In this document: positions 54,890 to 63,956 of the stretch, piece by piece
Layout of the letters: each line of letters begins with the position of its first letter
How positions within the stretch are numbered: position 1 is the first letter of the stretch
NCBI GenBank assembly: GCA_958296005.1
Contig: CATQHQ010000002.1
Coordinates: 1,547,501 to 1,611,500 of the forward strand
Reading direction: 5' to 3'
Origin: Longimicrobiales bacterium
GTDB lineage: Bacteria > Gemmatimonadota > Gemmatimonadetes > Longimicrobiales > Gaopeijiaceae
Length of the DNA: 64,000 nt
The notes under the pieces: model-generated
Seen by the model: only the letters and a program-made list of their open reading frames with translations
What the model was told of the DNA's origin: nothing
The model's database searches: none
Made by a program: the position numbers and the translations under genes

Positions 54890-55819
54890 CTACGCCCGCG
54901 GGTGGGCGGACTTGTAGACCCGGCGAAGGCGTTCCTTGGAGGTGTGGGCGTAGATCTGGGTCGTGGAGAGGGAAGCGTGGCCCAGCATCTCCTTGACGGC
55001 CATGAGGTCGGCGCCCGAGTCCAGGAGATGGGTGGCAAAGGAATGGCGCAGGGAATGGACCGACAAGCCCTCGGCCGCGGCGAACTCGGCCAGGGCCGCC
55101 GACACCGCCTTCTGGATCGACCGAACCGAAAGCCGCCCGCCGGCGCGGTTCACGAAGAGGGCGCGGCATCCGGCCGTCGCCGTCTCCTGGCGCCGGGGCA
55201 GGTAGTTGCGCACCGCCCTGGCCGCGGCGTCGGTGACGGGCACGATCCGCTCCTTGCTTCCCTTCCCCAGCACCCGGAGCTGGCCGCGTTCCAGGTTGAG
55301 GGAGCTGGGGTTCAGGGACTCGAGCTCGGAGACGCGGAGGCCGCTGCCGTAGAGAAGCTCCAGGATCGCCAGGAGGCGGGTCTCCGCAAGGCCGTTTTCC
55401 CGGGCGGCCCGATCCGCCGCCCAGCGGAAGAGGGACTCGGCCTCGTCGCCGCGAAGGTGGCCGGGGAGGGTGCGGTCGAGCTTGGGGCCGCGCACGTCGC
55501 GGGCCGGGTTCAGGGCGATCTCCCCTTCCCTGCGGAGGTGGCCGAAGAACGACCGGGCGGCCGAGAGCCTGCGCGCGATCGTTCGAGGCGCAAGTCCGCG
55601 ACGACGGGCCTCGCCCAGGTATGCGCGGACCACGGCGCGGTTCACGTCGCCCCAGCGGAAGTCGTCGCGACTCAGGTAGCCGGCGACGAAGCGCTCCAGG
55701 TCGGCCAAGTCCCGACGGTACGATGCGATCGTGTGGACCGAGAAGTTGCGCGTCGTCTCGAGGTGGTCGAGGAAGCGGACGGCTTCGGGGGTGGCGAGAG
55801 AAGCGGCGCGAGGAGTCAC
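54890..55819 (-). CDS. xerC: Site-specific tyrosine recombinase XerC/XerD-like
   Basis: Tyrosine recombinase for chromosome dimer resolution. The 309-residue protein has the core-binding N-terminal SAM-like domain and the catalytic residues Arg162 (SGLRVSEL), Lys186 (GKGSKE), His255 and Arg258 (HSLRHSFATHLL), His281 (LGHASL) and nucleophile Tyr290 (TQIYAH). GTG 55819 overlaps the HNH gene stop by four bases (GTGA). XerC and XerD cannot be separated confidently; position next to trmFO-hslVU favours the xerC name. Confidence 0.92.
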   Translation of the reverse strand: MTPRAASLATPEAVRFLDHLETTRNFSVHTIASYRRDLADLERFVAGYLSRDDFRWGDVNRAVVRAYLGEARRRGLAPRTIARRLSAARSFFGHLRREGEIALNPARDVRGPKLDRTLPGHLRGDEAESLFRWAADRAARENGLAETRLLAILELLYGSGLRVSELESLNPSSLNLERGQLRVLGKGSKERIVPVTDAAARAVRNYLPRRQETATAGCRALFVNRAGGRLSVRSIQKAVSAALAEFAAAEGLSVHSLRHSFATHLLDSGADLMAVKEMLGHASLSTTQIYAHTSKERLRRVYKSAHPRA

Positions 55820-56586
55820 GGGGCGGCTGGGCAACTGGCTCGGAACAGCTGATCGGGCGTCGAGTTCTCCCAGTCCAACTCGAGCGGATTGGTGCGTAGC
55901 GACTTCGGATGCGGAGGGAGAAAGCAGTTGCTCTTCCGCTGATTGCAGTGCCTGTGAACGGCACCAAGGTTGGCAACATGATGGAGTCCATGCTCGCGAA
56001 CGGTGGCACAACGGCCGTCCTCTCCTTCGCGCGGCGTTTGAGGCACGATGTGATCGACTTCAGGGCTCTCGGACTCCTTCATGGGCTCTCCACAGATCGT
56101 GCACACATGATTCTGCCACTCTAGCAACCTGGAAAGCTTGCCCCTAGCGTATTGCTTGGTCAAAGCGGTAATCGGTGCTTCACGTTTCCGCTTACTTTGG
56201 TAACACCGACCGCAGAGTCCACTAGGCCCACATGGTCGCACCTCACCGCATTCGCGACACTTGGCCCTGCTGCGCATGTTCTCTTTTAGGTAGCAGTCGG
56301 AGCAGTCATGTCCATCTGCCAGGTACTTTTCTTTGCGGCAGGATCCGCAGGTTTGCGGCAAGATGAAGTCCAGTGCGTTCGGGTCGTCACAGTAGACTTG
56401 CTCAATCTTCGCCTTGATTTTCTTCTTCGTCGTTCGGTGGTGTTCGGCACCCTCCTTTAGGTTGTCGAACGCCTTCCACTTCCCGCTTGCGTACATTGTG
56501 ACGAAGAAGCGGAAGTCTTCAGTGAAGTACCCGCTTCCGGCTCCAGACGTGCCGGGCGGTCGGCGAAGGCGGATGCGGCGGCTCAT
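55816..56586 (-). CDS. HNH-type nuclease with N-terminal Cys-pair cluster
   Basis: 256 residues. The C-terminal HNH motif has zinc-binding pairs Cys162/Cys165 (CTICGEP), Asp178-His179 (VDHIVPQ), Asn206 (ANLGAVH) and His213/Cys214. Before it are repeated CxxC pairs (Cys80/83, 95/98, 110/113, 125/128) that suggest zinc ribbons binding DNA or RNA. No homologous function is known to me. The gene is clearly less GC-rich than its neighbours. It lies between trmFO and xerC with four-base overlaps on both sides (ATGA with trmFO, GTGA with xerC). Likely a transferred or mobile nuclease, perhaps free-standing homing type; no partner gene is nearby. Confidence 0.85.
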   Translation of the reverse strand: MSRRIRLRRPPGTSGAGSGYFTEDFRFFVTMYASGKWKAFDNLKEGAEHHRTTKKKIKAKIEQVYCDDPNALDFILPQTCGSCRKEKYLADGHDCSDCYLKENMRSRAKCRECGEVRPCGPSGLCGRCYQSKRKREAPITALTKQYARGKLSRLLEWQNHVCTICGEPMKESESPEVDHIVPQTPREGEDGRCATVREHGLHHVANLGAVHRHCNQRKSNCFLPPHPKSLRTNPLELDWENSTPDQLFRASCPAAP

Positions 56587-57926
56587 CGTGCGGCCGTGCC
56601 GGCTGGGTCCGAAGGCGTGGGCGCGGCGTCCGCCTCGGCCAGCCAGCGGTGGAAGGACCGGTCGGCGCGTTCGGCCAGCGCTTGGCGTCGGGCGTCCTTC
56701 TTCCTCGGCGCGTTCGGGAGGGGGTCCACGAGGCCCCAGTTCGAGTTCATGGGCTGGAATTTGGTAGCGTTGGCTTCCTGGAGGTAGCGGCAGAGACCGC
56801 CCAGCATCGTGTCCGGGGGTGGGATGGTGGGCTGCAGGCCGTTCAGGATCCGGTCCAGGTTGATGCCAGCCAGGATCCCCGAAGCGGCCGACTCGGTGTA
56901 GCCCTCGACGCCGGTCAGCTGGCCGGCGAAGAGCAGCTCCGGTCGGTTGTGCGGAGCGCCGTACGGCGCCAAGCGCGCCGGGAAGTTGAGGTACGTGTTG
57001 CGGTGGATCGATCCCCAGCGCAGGAATTCGGCCTCCTCGAGTCCTGAAATCATGGTGAACACCCGCCGCTGCTCGGCAGTGCGCAGGCGGGTCTGGAAGC
57101 CGACCATGTTCCACATCTGGCCTGCCCGGTCTTCGCGGCGAAGCTGGACGACGGCGTGTGGGCGGGCGCCGGTGCGAGGGTCGGTCAGGCCGATCGGTTT
57201 CATGGGACCGAAGCGGAGGGTCTCTCGTCCCCGGCGCGCCATGACCTCGACGGGAAGGCAGCCCTCGAAGTACGGGACGTTCTCCCAGTCGTGACCGGCG
57301 TAGACGTCGGCCCCGACGAGGGCATCGATGAAGGCGTCGTACTCCCGCGGCGTCATCGGGCAGTTCATGTAGTCCGCATCCTCGCCGTAGCGTCCGGCGG
57401 CGAAGACGGTCTCCCGGTTCAGGGAGTCGGCGTGGACGATCGGGGCAATGGCGTCGTAGAACGCCAAGCCGTCGTCTCCCAGCTCGGCGGCTACGGCGGC
57501 GGCGAGAGCCGGCGAGGTGAGGGGACCTGTGGCGACCACGGCCGGGCCGATTGGCAGCGACCGGACCTCTTGACGGACAACGGTGATTCGAGGGAAGGCC
57601 GCGACGCGCCGGGAGACGGCGTCGGAGAAGAGGGCGCGGTCCACCGCCAGCGCGGAACCGGCAGGGACGCGGCTCGCCTGGGCAGCCTCCAGAAGGACGG
57701 AGCCCAGCGCCGTCATCTCCCGCTTCAGCTGGCCGTGGGCGTTGGCTGGACTCTCGCTCTTGAAGGAGTTGGTGCAGACGAGCTCCGCCAATCCGTCGGT
57801 CTGATGGGCGGGCGTGGTGCAGACCGGCCGCATCTCCACCAACTTGACGGTGCGGCCCCGGCGAGCGAGCGCCACGGCAGCCTCGCAACCGGCCAAGCCC
57901 CCGCCGACGACCGTCGCCTCCGCCAC
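56583..57926 (-). CDS. trmFO: Methylenetetrahydrofolate-tRNA-(uracil-5-)-methyltransferase TrmFO
   Basis: FAD- and folate-dependent enzyme forming 5-methyluridine at position 54 of tRNA. The 447-residue protein has FAD loop VVGGGLAGCEAAVALARRG, ELVCTNSFKSES with a catalytic-type cysteine, and the conserved GQLTGVEGYTESAASGILAG. The start is GTG 57926, 23 bases after topA. Adjacent to topA and (through the HNH gene) xerC, a frequent arrangement. Confidence 0.94.
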   Translation of the reverse strand: MAEATVVGGGLAGCEAAVALARRGRTVKLVEMRPVCTTPAHQTDGLAELVCTNSFKSESPANAHGQLKREMTALGSVLLEAAQASRVPAGSALAVDRALFSDAVSRRVAAFPRITVVRQEVRSLPIGPAVVATGPLTSPALAAAVAAELGDDGLAFYDAIAPIVHADSLNRETVFAAGRYGEDADYMNCPMTPREYDAFIDALVGADVYAGHDWENVPYFEGCLPVEVMARRGRETLRFGPMKPIGLTDPRTGARPHAVVQLRREDRAGQMWNMVGFQTRLRTAEQRRVFTMISGLEEAEFLRWGSIHRNTYLNFPARLAPYGAPHNRPELLFAGQLTGVEGYTESAASGILAGINLDRILNGLQPTIPPPDTMLGGLCRYLQEANATKFQPMNSNWGLVDPLPNAPRKKDARRQALAERADRSFHRWLAEADAAPTPSDPAGTAAR

Positions 57927-57949
57927 GAAGAGGCGCGCCCTCCTTTGCC

Positions 57950-60607
57950 CTACCGCCGCCGGGCGCGGGGCCGTCGCCTGCCGCCCGAGCGCCCAGCCGG
58001 GCGGGACTTCTTGCGCTGGGCCGCCGCAGCGAGCATCTCCACGGCCTGCCCTACCGTCGTCTCCATGGGGTCACGGTCCTTCGGGATGCTGGCGTTGAGG
58101 GCGCCGTCCGTCACGTAGGGGCCATAGCGGCCCTCCAACAGCCGCATCTCGGCGCCGCTCTCCGGGTGGACGCCCACGACCTTCAGGATCTTCGCCGTGC
58201 TCCGGCGAACGGGCTTTTTCTGGGCCAGAAGGGCCAGCGCCTCGTCCAGCGTGACGGTGAAGATGCGTTCCGCCGACCCCAGGTTGCGGTACTCGCCGGC
58301 CCGGGCGACGTAGGGGCCGTAGCGTCCCAGTCCCGCGACCACGTCCTTTCCTCCGTCCGGGTCCTTGCCGACGGTGCGCGGCAGGGCGAGGAGCTTGAGG
58401 GCGTACTCCAGCGTCGCGTCCGCCGGGGCGACCTCTTCGGGCAGGGTGACCCGCTTCGGCTTGGCCTTCGCGCTTCCCTTGCCCAGCTGCACGTACGGTC
58501 CGAAGGGACCGGCGCGGACGTGGACGGGCAGTCCGGTTCGCGGATCTTCGCCGAGGAGCCGGTCGGCTTCGGCGCGCTCGGCGAAGAGTTCGACGGCGCG
58601 TTCCGGGGTCAGTTCGTCGATGAGCATCTCGGACGGCACGGTGGCTCGCGTCGCGCCCTTGCCCGTCCCCCGCTCGATGTACACCGAGTTGCGTCCGATC
58701 CGCGCGTGGATCGGATCGCCGGTCTCCGGATCGGTGCCAACGGGCACAGTAGGGAAGTCGATTTCGGGGAGGACCTCGGCGATCCTGCGAACCAGTCCGG
58801 GTTGCTTCGCCTTGCCGTTGTAGAAGGCGTCCAGGAAGATGCGGGATTCGGCGTCGCCAGCGGCGATGTCGTCCAGCGCGTCCTCCATGCGTGCCGTGAA
58901 TCCGAGGTCCACGTACTTGCCGAAGTGGGAGCGGAGGAGCCGGGTCACCGCCATGCCGACATAGGTGGGCACGAGGCTTCCGTTCTTCTTCCGCACGTAG
59001 TCCCGGTCCTGAATGGTGGAGATCGTCGGCGTGTACGTGGAAGGCCGGCCGATCCCCTCTTCCTCCAACTTCTTGACCAGAGAGGCCTCCGTGTAGCGGG
59101 GGGGCGGCTTGGTCTCGCGCCGGTTGGGTTCGACAGTTCGGACCAGGATGGCGGCCCCAGGAGGATCGTGGGCGGGTCCGGCCCGGCCGTCGAGGACGGC
59201 GTCGCCCTCCTGCAGAGGCGGAAGAAGCCGATCCTTGCGCTGATCCCCGTAGACCTTGAGGAAGCCCGGGAAGCGCAGCACCGATCCGGCGGCACGGAAG
59301 ACGTGGACCACCCCGTCCAGCGTTGCCTCGAGGTTCGCCGTGGTTCGGTCGATCTGGGCGTCGGCGACCTGGGACGCGACGGTGCGGCTCCAGATCAAGC
59401 GGTAGAGGGCGAGTTCATCCTTGCTCAGGAACGGCGCGACGCGCTCCGGCACGCGAGCGATCTCGGTGGGCCGGATGCCTTCGTGGGCCTCCTGGGCCGA
59501 CTTGGCCTTGGTGCGGTAGCGACGGGGGCCCTTGTAGTAGGCGTCTCCAAAGGCGCCGCGGATGTAGCGTCCGGCATCGGCGAGCGCCTTCCCGGACAGC
59601 GTCACCGAGTCGGTCCGCATGTAGGTGATCAGCCCTTCGCGCTCGTTGCCCTTCAGTCCCACTCCTTCGTAGAGGCGCTGGGCGAGGCGCATCGTTCGGG
59701 CAGGCGAGAAGCGGAGGCGGTTGCTCGCCGCCTGCTGGAGGGTCGAGGTCGTGAAAGGCGGCTGGGGACGCTGACGGGCGGCTTTTCGCTCCACCGACGC
59801 AACCCGCCACGGGCAGGCATCCGGCGCGGTGCGGGCGATCTTCGTCGCGGTCTTCTCGTCCAGCACGAGGGCCTTGGAGCCCGGAGGCCGCTTGCCGGTC
59901 GTGGCGTCGAAGTCCCTGCTGGTGGCGACGCGGCGATCTCCCGACCGCGCCAGCGTCGCGGCGAACTCCAGTCCGCCTGCTTCCAGCGTGGCCGCGACGT
60001 GCCAGTACTCCGACGCCGCAAAGCGCTGCCGTTCCTCTTCGCGGTCCACGACCAAGCGGAGGGCCACGCTCTGGACGCGGCCGGCGCTGAGCTTGGTGCG
60101 GACCTTCTTCCACAGCACCGGCGACAGGCTGTAGCCGAAGAGGCGGTCCAAGACCCGACGGGCTTCCTGGGCCTGGACCAGCCGGGGGTTCACGTCCCGG
60201 GGGTTCGCCAGGGCCGCTTGGATGGCGGGCTTGGTGATCTCGTGGAAGGCGATGCGCCTGACCGGAACCGAAGGTTGGAGAACTTCCAGCAGGTGCCAGC
60301 TTATCGACTCGCCCTCCCGGTCTTCATCGGTCGCCAGCAGCACTTCGTCGGCGCGCCCCATCAGCCTGCCCAGCTCCTGAAGTCGCTTTCGGCTCTCCGG
60401 GGGGACGATGTAGACGGGCTTGAAGCCCTGCTCGGTGTCCACCGCCAGCGCGGCCCAGGGCTTGTCGCGCACCGCCTTGGGGAGCTCTCGGGCGGACCGG
60501 GGCAGGTCGCGCACGTGTCCGTAGGACGCCTCGACCTGGTACCCCGAGCCGAGGAACTTCGAGATCGTCCGCGCCTTGGCGGGCGACTCCACGATGACCA
60601 GCTTCAC
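57950..60607 (-). CDS. topA: DNA topoisomerase I
   Basis: Relaxes negative supercoils. The Toprim domain begins VIVESPAKARTISKFLG; DEDREGESISWHLLEVL supplies the metal ligands; the active-site Tyr is in EGLITYMRTDSVT; KKLEEEGIGRPSTYTP follows. The C-terminus carries two or three GxFGPYVQLG/GRYGPYV repeats, not zinc fingers, then a basic Lys/Arg tail. 885 residues. GTG 60607 overlaps the aroK stop (GTGA). Confidence 0.96.
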   Translation of the reverse strand: MKLVIVESPAKARTISKFLGSGYQVEASYGHVRDLPRSARELPKAVRDKPWAALAVDTEQGFKPVYIVPPESRKRLQELGRLMGRADEVLLATDEDREGESISWHLLEVLQPSVPVRRIAFHEITKPAIQAALANPRDVNPRLVQAQEARRVLDRLFGYSLSPVLWKKVRTKLSAGRVQSVALRLVVDREEERQRFAASEYWHVAATLEAGGLEFAATLARSGDRRVATSRDFDATTGKRPPGSKALVLDEKTATKIARTAPDACPWRVASVERKAARQRPQPPFTTSTLQQAASNRLRFSPARTMRLAQRLYEGVGLKGNEREGLITYMRTDSVTLSGKALADAGRYIRGAFGDAYYKGPRRYRTKAKSAQEAHEGIRPTEIARVPERVAPFLSKDELALYRLIWSRTVASQVADAQIDRTTANLEATLDGVVHVFRAAGSVLRFPGFLKVYGDQRKDRLLPPLQEGDAVLDGRAGPAHDPPGAAILVRTVEPNRRETKPPPRYTEASLVKKLEEEGIGRPSTYTPTISTIQDRDYVRKKNGSLVPTYVGMAVTRLLRSHFGKYVDLGFTARMEDALDDIAAGDAESRIFLDAFYNGKAKQPGLVRRIAEVLPEIDFPTVPVGTDPETGDPIHARIGRNSVYIERGTGKGATRATVPSEMLIDELTPERAVELFAERAEADRLLGEDPRTGLPVHVRAGPFGPYVQLGKGSAKAKPKRVTLPEEVAPADATLEYALKLLALPRTVGKDPDGGKDVVAGLGRYGPYVARAGEYRNLGSAERIFTVTLDEALALLAQKKPVRRSTAKILKVVGVHPESGAEMRLLEGRYGPYVTDGALNASIPKDRDPMETTVGQAVEMLAAAAQRKKSRPAGRSGGRRRPRARRR

Positions 60608-61224
60608 GCCGTTTCTTCCCTGCCGTCTTGTGGGTTGTGTTCTCCGCTGCCGCTCGGGGCGGCGCGGTCCAGGCCGGTCCTGTCGAGAACCTCCAGTGCG
60701 ACTTCTTCTGGCGACTTTCCTTCAGTGTCGATTGTAACCTCGCCCCGAGCATAGTGGGGAACTCGCTCCGCCAGGAGGGCTTCCGCCGCCTCCAAGGGGC
60801 TCGGCGCGTCCTCCAGCAGGGGGCGGGCGACGCCGGAGGCGGCGACCCGGGCCAACGCAGTGGCCGGGCGAACCTGAAGCCAGACCGTGCGGGCGACTCC
60901 GAGCGCCTCGGCCATGCGGCCCGGCTCCGCCGCCCAGCCCCCGCCGGCGGCGACCACGATCCGCTCCCGGGCCAGCGCCTTCCGACCCGCCTCCGCCTCC
61001 ATCCGGCGGAAGCCGGCCAAGCCCAGGCCCCGGATGATCTCGGGGACCGGGCGCCCCGCCGACCGTTCCACTTGGTCGTCCAGGTCCACGAACTCCCATC
61101 CCAGCGCGTGGGCGACCAAGGACCCGGTGGTGGACTTGCCGGCGCCCATGAAGCCGACCAGCACCAAGCGAGAAGGTGGAGAGGCCGGCCCGGGGTCCGG
61201 CGACGGCGGGCGGTCCGGGGTCAC
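60604..61224 (-). CDS. aroK: Shikimate kinase
   Basis: Phosphorylates shikimate in aromatic amino acid synthesis. The 206-residue P-loop kinase has GFMGAGKS at 24-31, then FVDLDDQVERSAGR, FRRMEAEA, VAAGGGWAAE and RPLLEDAPSPLEAAEALLAER. GTG 61224 overlaps the aroC stop by four bases (GTGA). The C-terminus has an extra polar tail of about 20 residues. Confidence 0.92.
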   Translation of the reverse strand: MTPDRPPSPDPGPASPPSRLVLVGFMGAGKSTTGSLVAHALGWEFVDLDDQVERSAGRPVPEIIRGLGLAGFRRMEAEAGRKALARERIVVAAGGGWAAEPGRMAEALGVARTVWLQVRPATALARVAASGVARPLLEDAPSPLEAAEALLAERVPHYARGEVTIDTEGKSPEEVALEVLDRTGLDRAAPSGSGEHNPQDGREETA

Positions 61225-62453
61225 TGCCCTTCCGTCCCCCGCTCCTTGAAGCCCCGAGCGGCCAAGCGCTTCAGGTAGCCGTCCACGTTGCGGCGCAGCT
61301 CCGAGAGGGAGTCGCCGCCGAACTTCTCCAGCACGGCGTCGGCCGCAACGAGCGCGACCATCGCTTCGGCCACCACTGCCGCGGCGGGCACCGCGCACAC
61401 GTCGCTCCGCTCCACGGCTGCTTCTCGGACGCTGCCGTCGCGCAGGTCCACGCTGGGAAGCCGCTTCCGCAACAGGGTGGAAATCGGCTTCATGGCGCCC
61501 CGAACCACCAGCGGCCCGCCGGTGGTGATGCCCCCTTCCAGGCCCCCTGCTCGGTTCCGCGCCCGTCCGAAGCCGCCGGCCAGGGCTTGAGATTCGTCGC
61601 GGAGGATGGCGTCGTGGACGCGGGAGCCGGGCCGGGCCGCATTCGCGAAGGCGGGACCGATCTCGACGCCCTTCACGGCGTGGACGGACATCACGGCCTG
61701 GGCAAGGCGGCCGTCCAGCTTCCTGTCCCAGGACACGTAGCTGCCGAGACCCACGGGCAGGCCGCGCACCACGACCTCGAAGCACCCTCCCAACGTGTCG
61801 CCCGCCTGCCGAGCCTCGTCGATCGCCTCGATCATCGCGGCGTCGGCTTCCGGGTCCAGCGTGCGCACCGGGGAGGCATCCGCCGCGGCGTTCAAGTCGG
61901 CAGGTCGGGGCGACGGGACCCGGGCCTCCACAGGGCCGATCCGCGTGACGTGGCTGCCCACCGTTGCGCCCAGCGCCCGCAGGAGGGTCTTTGCCACCGC
62001 GCCGCAGGCGACCCGGGCCGCAGTCTCCCGGGCCGAGGCCCGCTCCAGCACGTCGCGAGCGTCGCGGCGGTCGTACTTGAGGACGCCCGCCAGGTCGGCG
62101 TGACCCGGCCGAGGGAGGTACACGGGCCGCAGCGCCTTCGGGTTGCCTCCGGGGACAGGCGGGGCGTGCGCCATCGCGGTGGTCCAGTTCTTCCAGTCCC
62201 GGTTCCACACGAGCATCGAGATCGGCGAGCCCAGCGTCTCGCCCAGGCGGATGCCGGAGACGACCTCCGCCCGATCGGACTCGATCTGCATCCGCCGGCC
62301 CCGTCCGTAGCCGCCCTGGCGCCGCCGCAGCTCCGGGTCGATCTCCGTCGCCGGGTCCAGGGGCAGGCCGGATGGGACGCCCTCTATCACGGCGACCAGT
62401 CCCCGTCCGTGGGACTCGCCGGCGGTGTGGAAGGAGAGACGGCCGAAGGGCAT
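61221..62453 (-). CDS. aroC: Chorismate synthase
   Basis: FMN-dependent last step of the shikimate pathway. Signatures: LSFHTAGESHGRGLVAVIEGVPSG at the N-terminus (split family motif HTxGESHG), RRRQGGYGRGRRMQIESD, GRASARETAARVACGAVAK-type segment and AVPAAAVVAEAMVAL. Start ATG 62453 gives the family N-terminus; an ATG at 62507 would add an unconserved 18 residues. aroC-aroK is a common pair. Confidence 0.94.
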   Translation of the reverse strand: MPFGRLSFHTAGESHGRGLVAVIEGVPSGLPLDPATEIDPELRRRQGGYGRGRRMQIESDRAEVVSGIRLGETLGSPISMLVWNRDWKNWTTAMAHAPPVPGGNPKALRPVYLPRPGHADLAGVLKYDRRDARDVLERASARETAARVACGAVAKTLLRALGATVGSHVTRIGPVEARVPSPRPADLNAAADASPVRTLDPEADAAMIEAIDEARQAGDTLGGCFEVVVRGLPVGLGSYVSWDRKLDGRLAQAVMSVHAVKGVEIGPAFANAARPGSRVHDAILRDESQALAGGFGRARNRAGGLEGGITTGGPLVVRGAMKPISTLLRKRLPSVDLRDGSVREAAVERSDVCAVPAAAVVAEAMVALVAADAVLEKFGGDSLSELRRNVDGYLKRLAARGFKERGTEGQ

Positions 62454-62591
62454 GGGCGAACGGGTCGGGGAGCCCGGTTGGGCACGGGCGTGGGCGGGGG
62501 CGTCCATAGATAGCCAAGGGACGCGTTGCGGGGAAGCCGCAAAGGCCGCGGGAGTTCGCCCTCCTGGCAGATCAGACGAGGTGCGCGCGGG

Positions 62592-63956
62592 TCACGGCGG
62601 GGCCGGGCGGACGATCGTCGGCGTCACGAGGATCAGCAGGTCCCGCTGAACCCGCAACTCTTTCGTGGTACGGAAGAGGGCGCCGAGGAGCGGAACGTCC
62701 ATGAGCAGCGGGATGCCGGAACGCGCGAGCCCGGTCTCCTCCACAGTGAGGCCGCCGATCACCACCGTCTCGCCGTCCCGGACCAGAAGCTGGGACTCGG
62801 CCTTCTGCCGTCGAAAGACCAGACCCACATCCGACGGTCCCAGGTCCGCGGACGAGCGCTCTGCAGCCAACTCCAGCACGATCTCGTGCCCGCCGGCGAC
62901 CCGGGGCGTCACTTCCAGGATCACCCCGGTCTCCTTGTAGTCCACCGTGGCCACGGGTCCCGAAGCACGGCTTCTCCCTTCTCCTTCCGCGCCTCCCTGG
63001 GCGCCCGCGTCCACGACCCGCACGGGCGTCTCCTCCCCGACCACGATCTTGGCCGTGCGGTTGTCGAGCACGCGAACCGACGGCCGGGCCTCCACGTCGG
63101 TGAGCTGTACCGACTTGAGGACGTCGAGGAAGCCGACCAGCGTGCTCCGTCCCAGAACCAGGGAACCCAGAAGCGTCAGGGTAGGGTTCGGCACCCGGTC
63201 CAGAGCGTTCCCCAGAGCCGCCAGCGAAGAGCCTCCCAGGGAGACGACGTTGGTGCCCCGCGGCACCTGCTCGTCAGGGAGCTCGATCACGCCGTCGCCG
63301 TCTTTGTCGGCGATGCCGGGCGTCAGGAGGTTGATCTGGTTGCCGCCCAGGTCCTTGAGGTCGTAGGTGACGCCGAACCCCTCCATTTCCGTGCGGTTCA
63401 CGAACACGATCTTCGCCGCGATGTCGACCTGCGGCACCCGCACGTCCAGGGCGGCGACCAAGTTCTCCGCCGCGTCCAGCACCCGGGCGATGTCTGTCAC
63501 GACGACGGCGTTGGCGGCCTGCGCTACCGACGCCCGGCCCCGGTCGCTCAGCAGCGCCGCGACCGGGTCCAGCAGTTCGGCCGCATCCCCGTAACTCGCC
63601 CGGAATGCGCGGGTCTCCAGCGGCAGCACGGCTTCCTGCTCGAAGAGGTTGCGGGCACCGTCCACGCGGATGATCCCGCTCTCCAACTCCCGGGCCACGA
63701 GGCCATGGGCTTCCAGCAGCACGTCGAACGCCACCTCCCACGGCTGGTCGCGGATCTCGGCGGACACCAGCCCCTCGATCCCCGGCCCGGCGACGATCGA
63801 TCGGTCGGCGAACTCGGCGAAGGTGAAGAGGACGTCCCGGATCGGGGCGGCGGCGAAGGAGACCGTAATCGGGGGCTGCGCGTCTTGACCCGGCAGCGGG
63901 AGCGGCGCGCCAGCGAACGCGCCGGCAAGGGCCCCGACGCCCAGAAGGCGCCTCAC
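62592..63956 (-). CDS. Secretin of a type IV pilus or type II secretion system
   Basis: Outer-membrane secretin, 454 residues, starting with a signal-like segment (LLGVGALAGAFAGAPLPLPG). An STN-like N domain (about 30-95) and N1-type domain precede the secretin core (ATVDYKETGVILEVTPRV; QLLVRDGETVVIGGLTVEE; GIPLLMDVPLLGALFR near the C-terminus, the PilQ/GspD signature). It lacks the AMIN domains of long PilQ, so it may be a short PilQ. GTG 63956; the frame before it ends in a likely coupled gene at the window edge. Confidence 0.9.
   Translation of the reverse strand: MRRLLGVGALAGAFAGAPLPLPGQDAQPPITVSFAAAPIRDVLFTFAEFADRSIVAGPGIEGLVSAEIRDQPWEVAFDVLLEAHGLVARELESGIIRVDGARNLFEQEAVLPLETRAFRASYGDAAELLDPVAALLSDRGRASVAQAANAVVVTDIARVLDAAENLVAALDVRVPQVDIAAKIVFVNRTEMEGFGVTYDLKDLGGNQINLLTPGIADKDGDGVIELPDEQVPRGTNVVSLGGSSLAALGNALDRVPNPTLTLLGSLVLGRSTLVGFLDVLKSVQLTDVEARPSVRVLDNRTAKIVVGEETPVRVVDAGAQGGAEGEGRSRASGPVATVDYKETGVILEVTPRVAGGHEIVLELAAERSSADLGPSDVGLVFRRQKAESQLLVRDGETVVIGGLTVEETGLARSGIPLLMDVPLLGALFRTTKELRVQRDLLILVTPTIVRPAPP

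Noticed and set aside
55800..56600. Insertion sequence or prophage around the HNH gene
   Set aside because: No terminal inverted repeats, target duplication, transposase or integrase fragment; xerC next to it is the normal housekeeping recombinase in its usual context.
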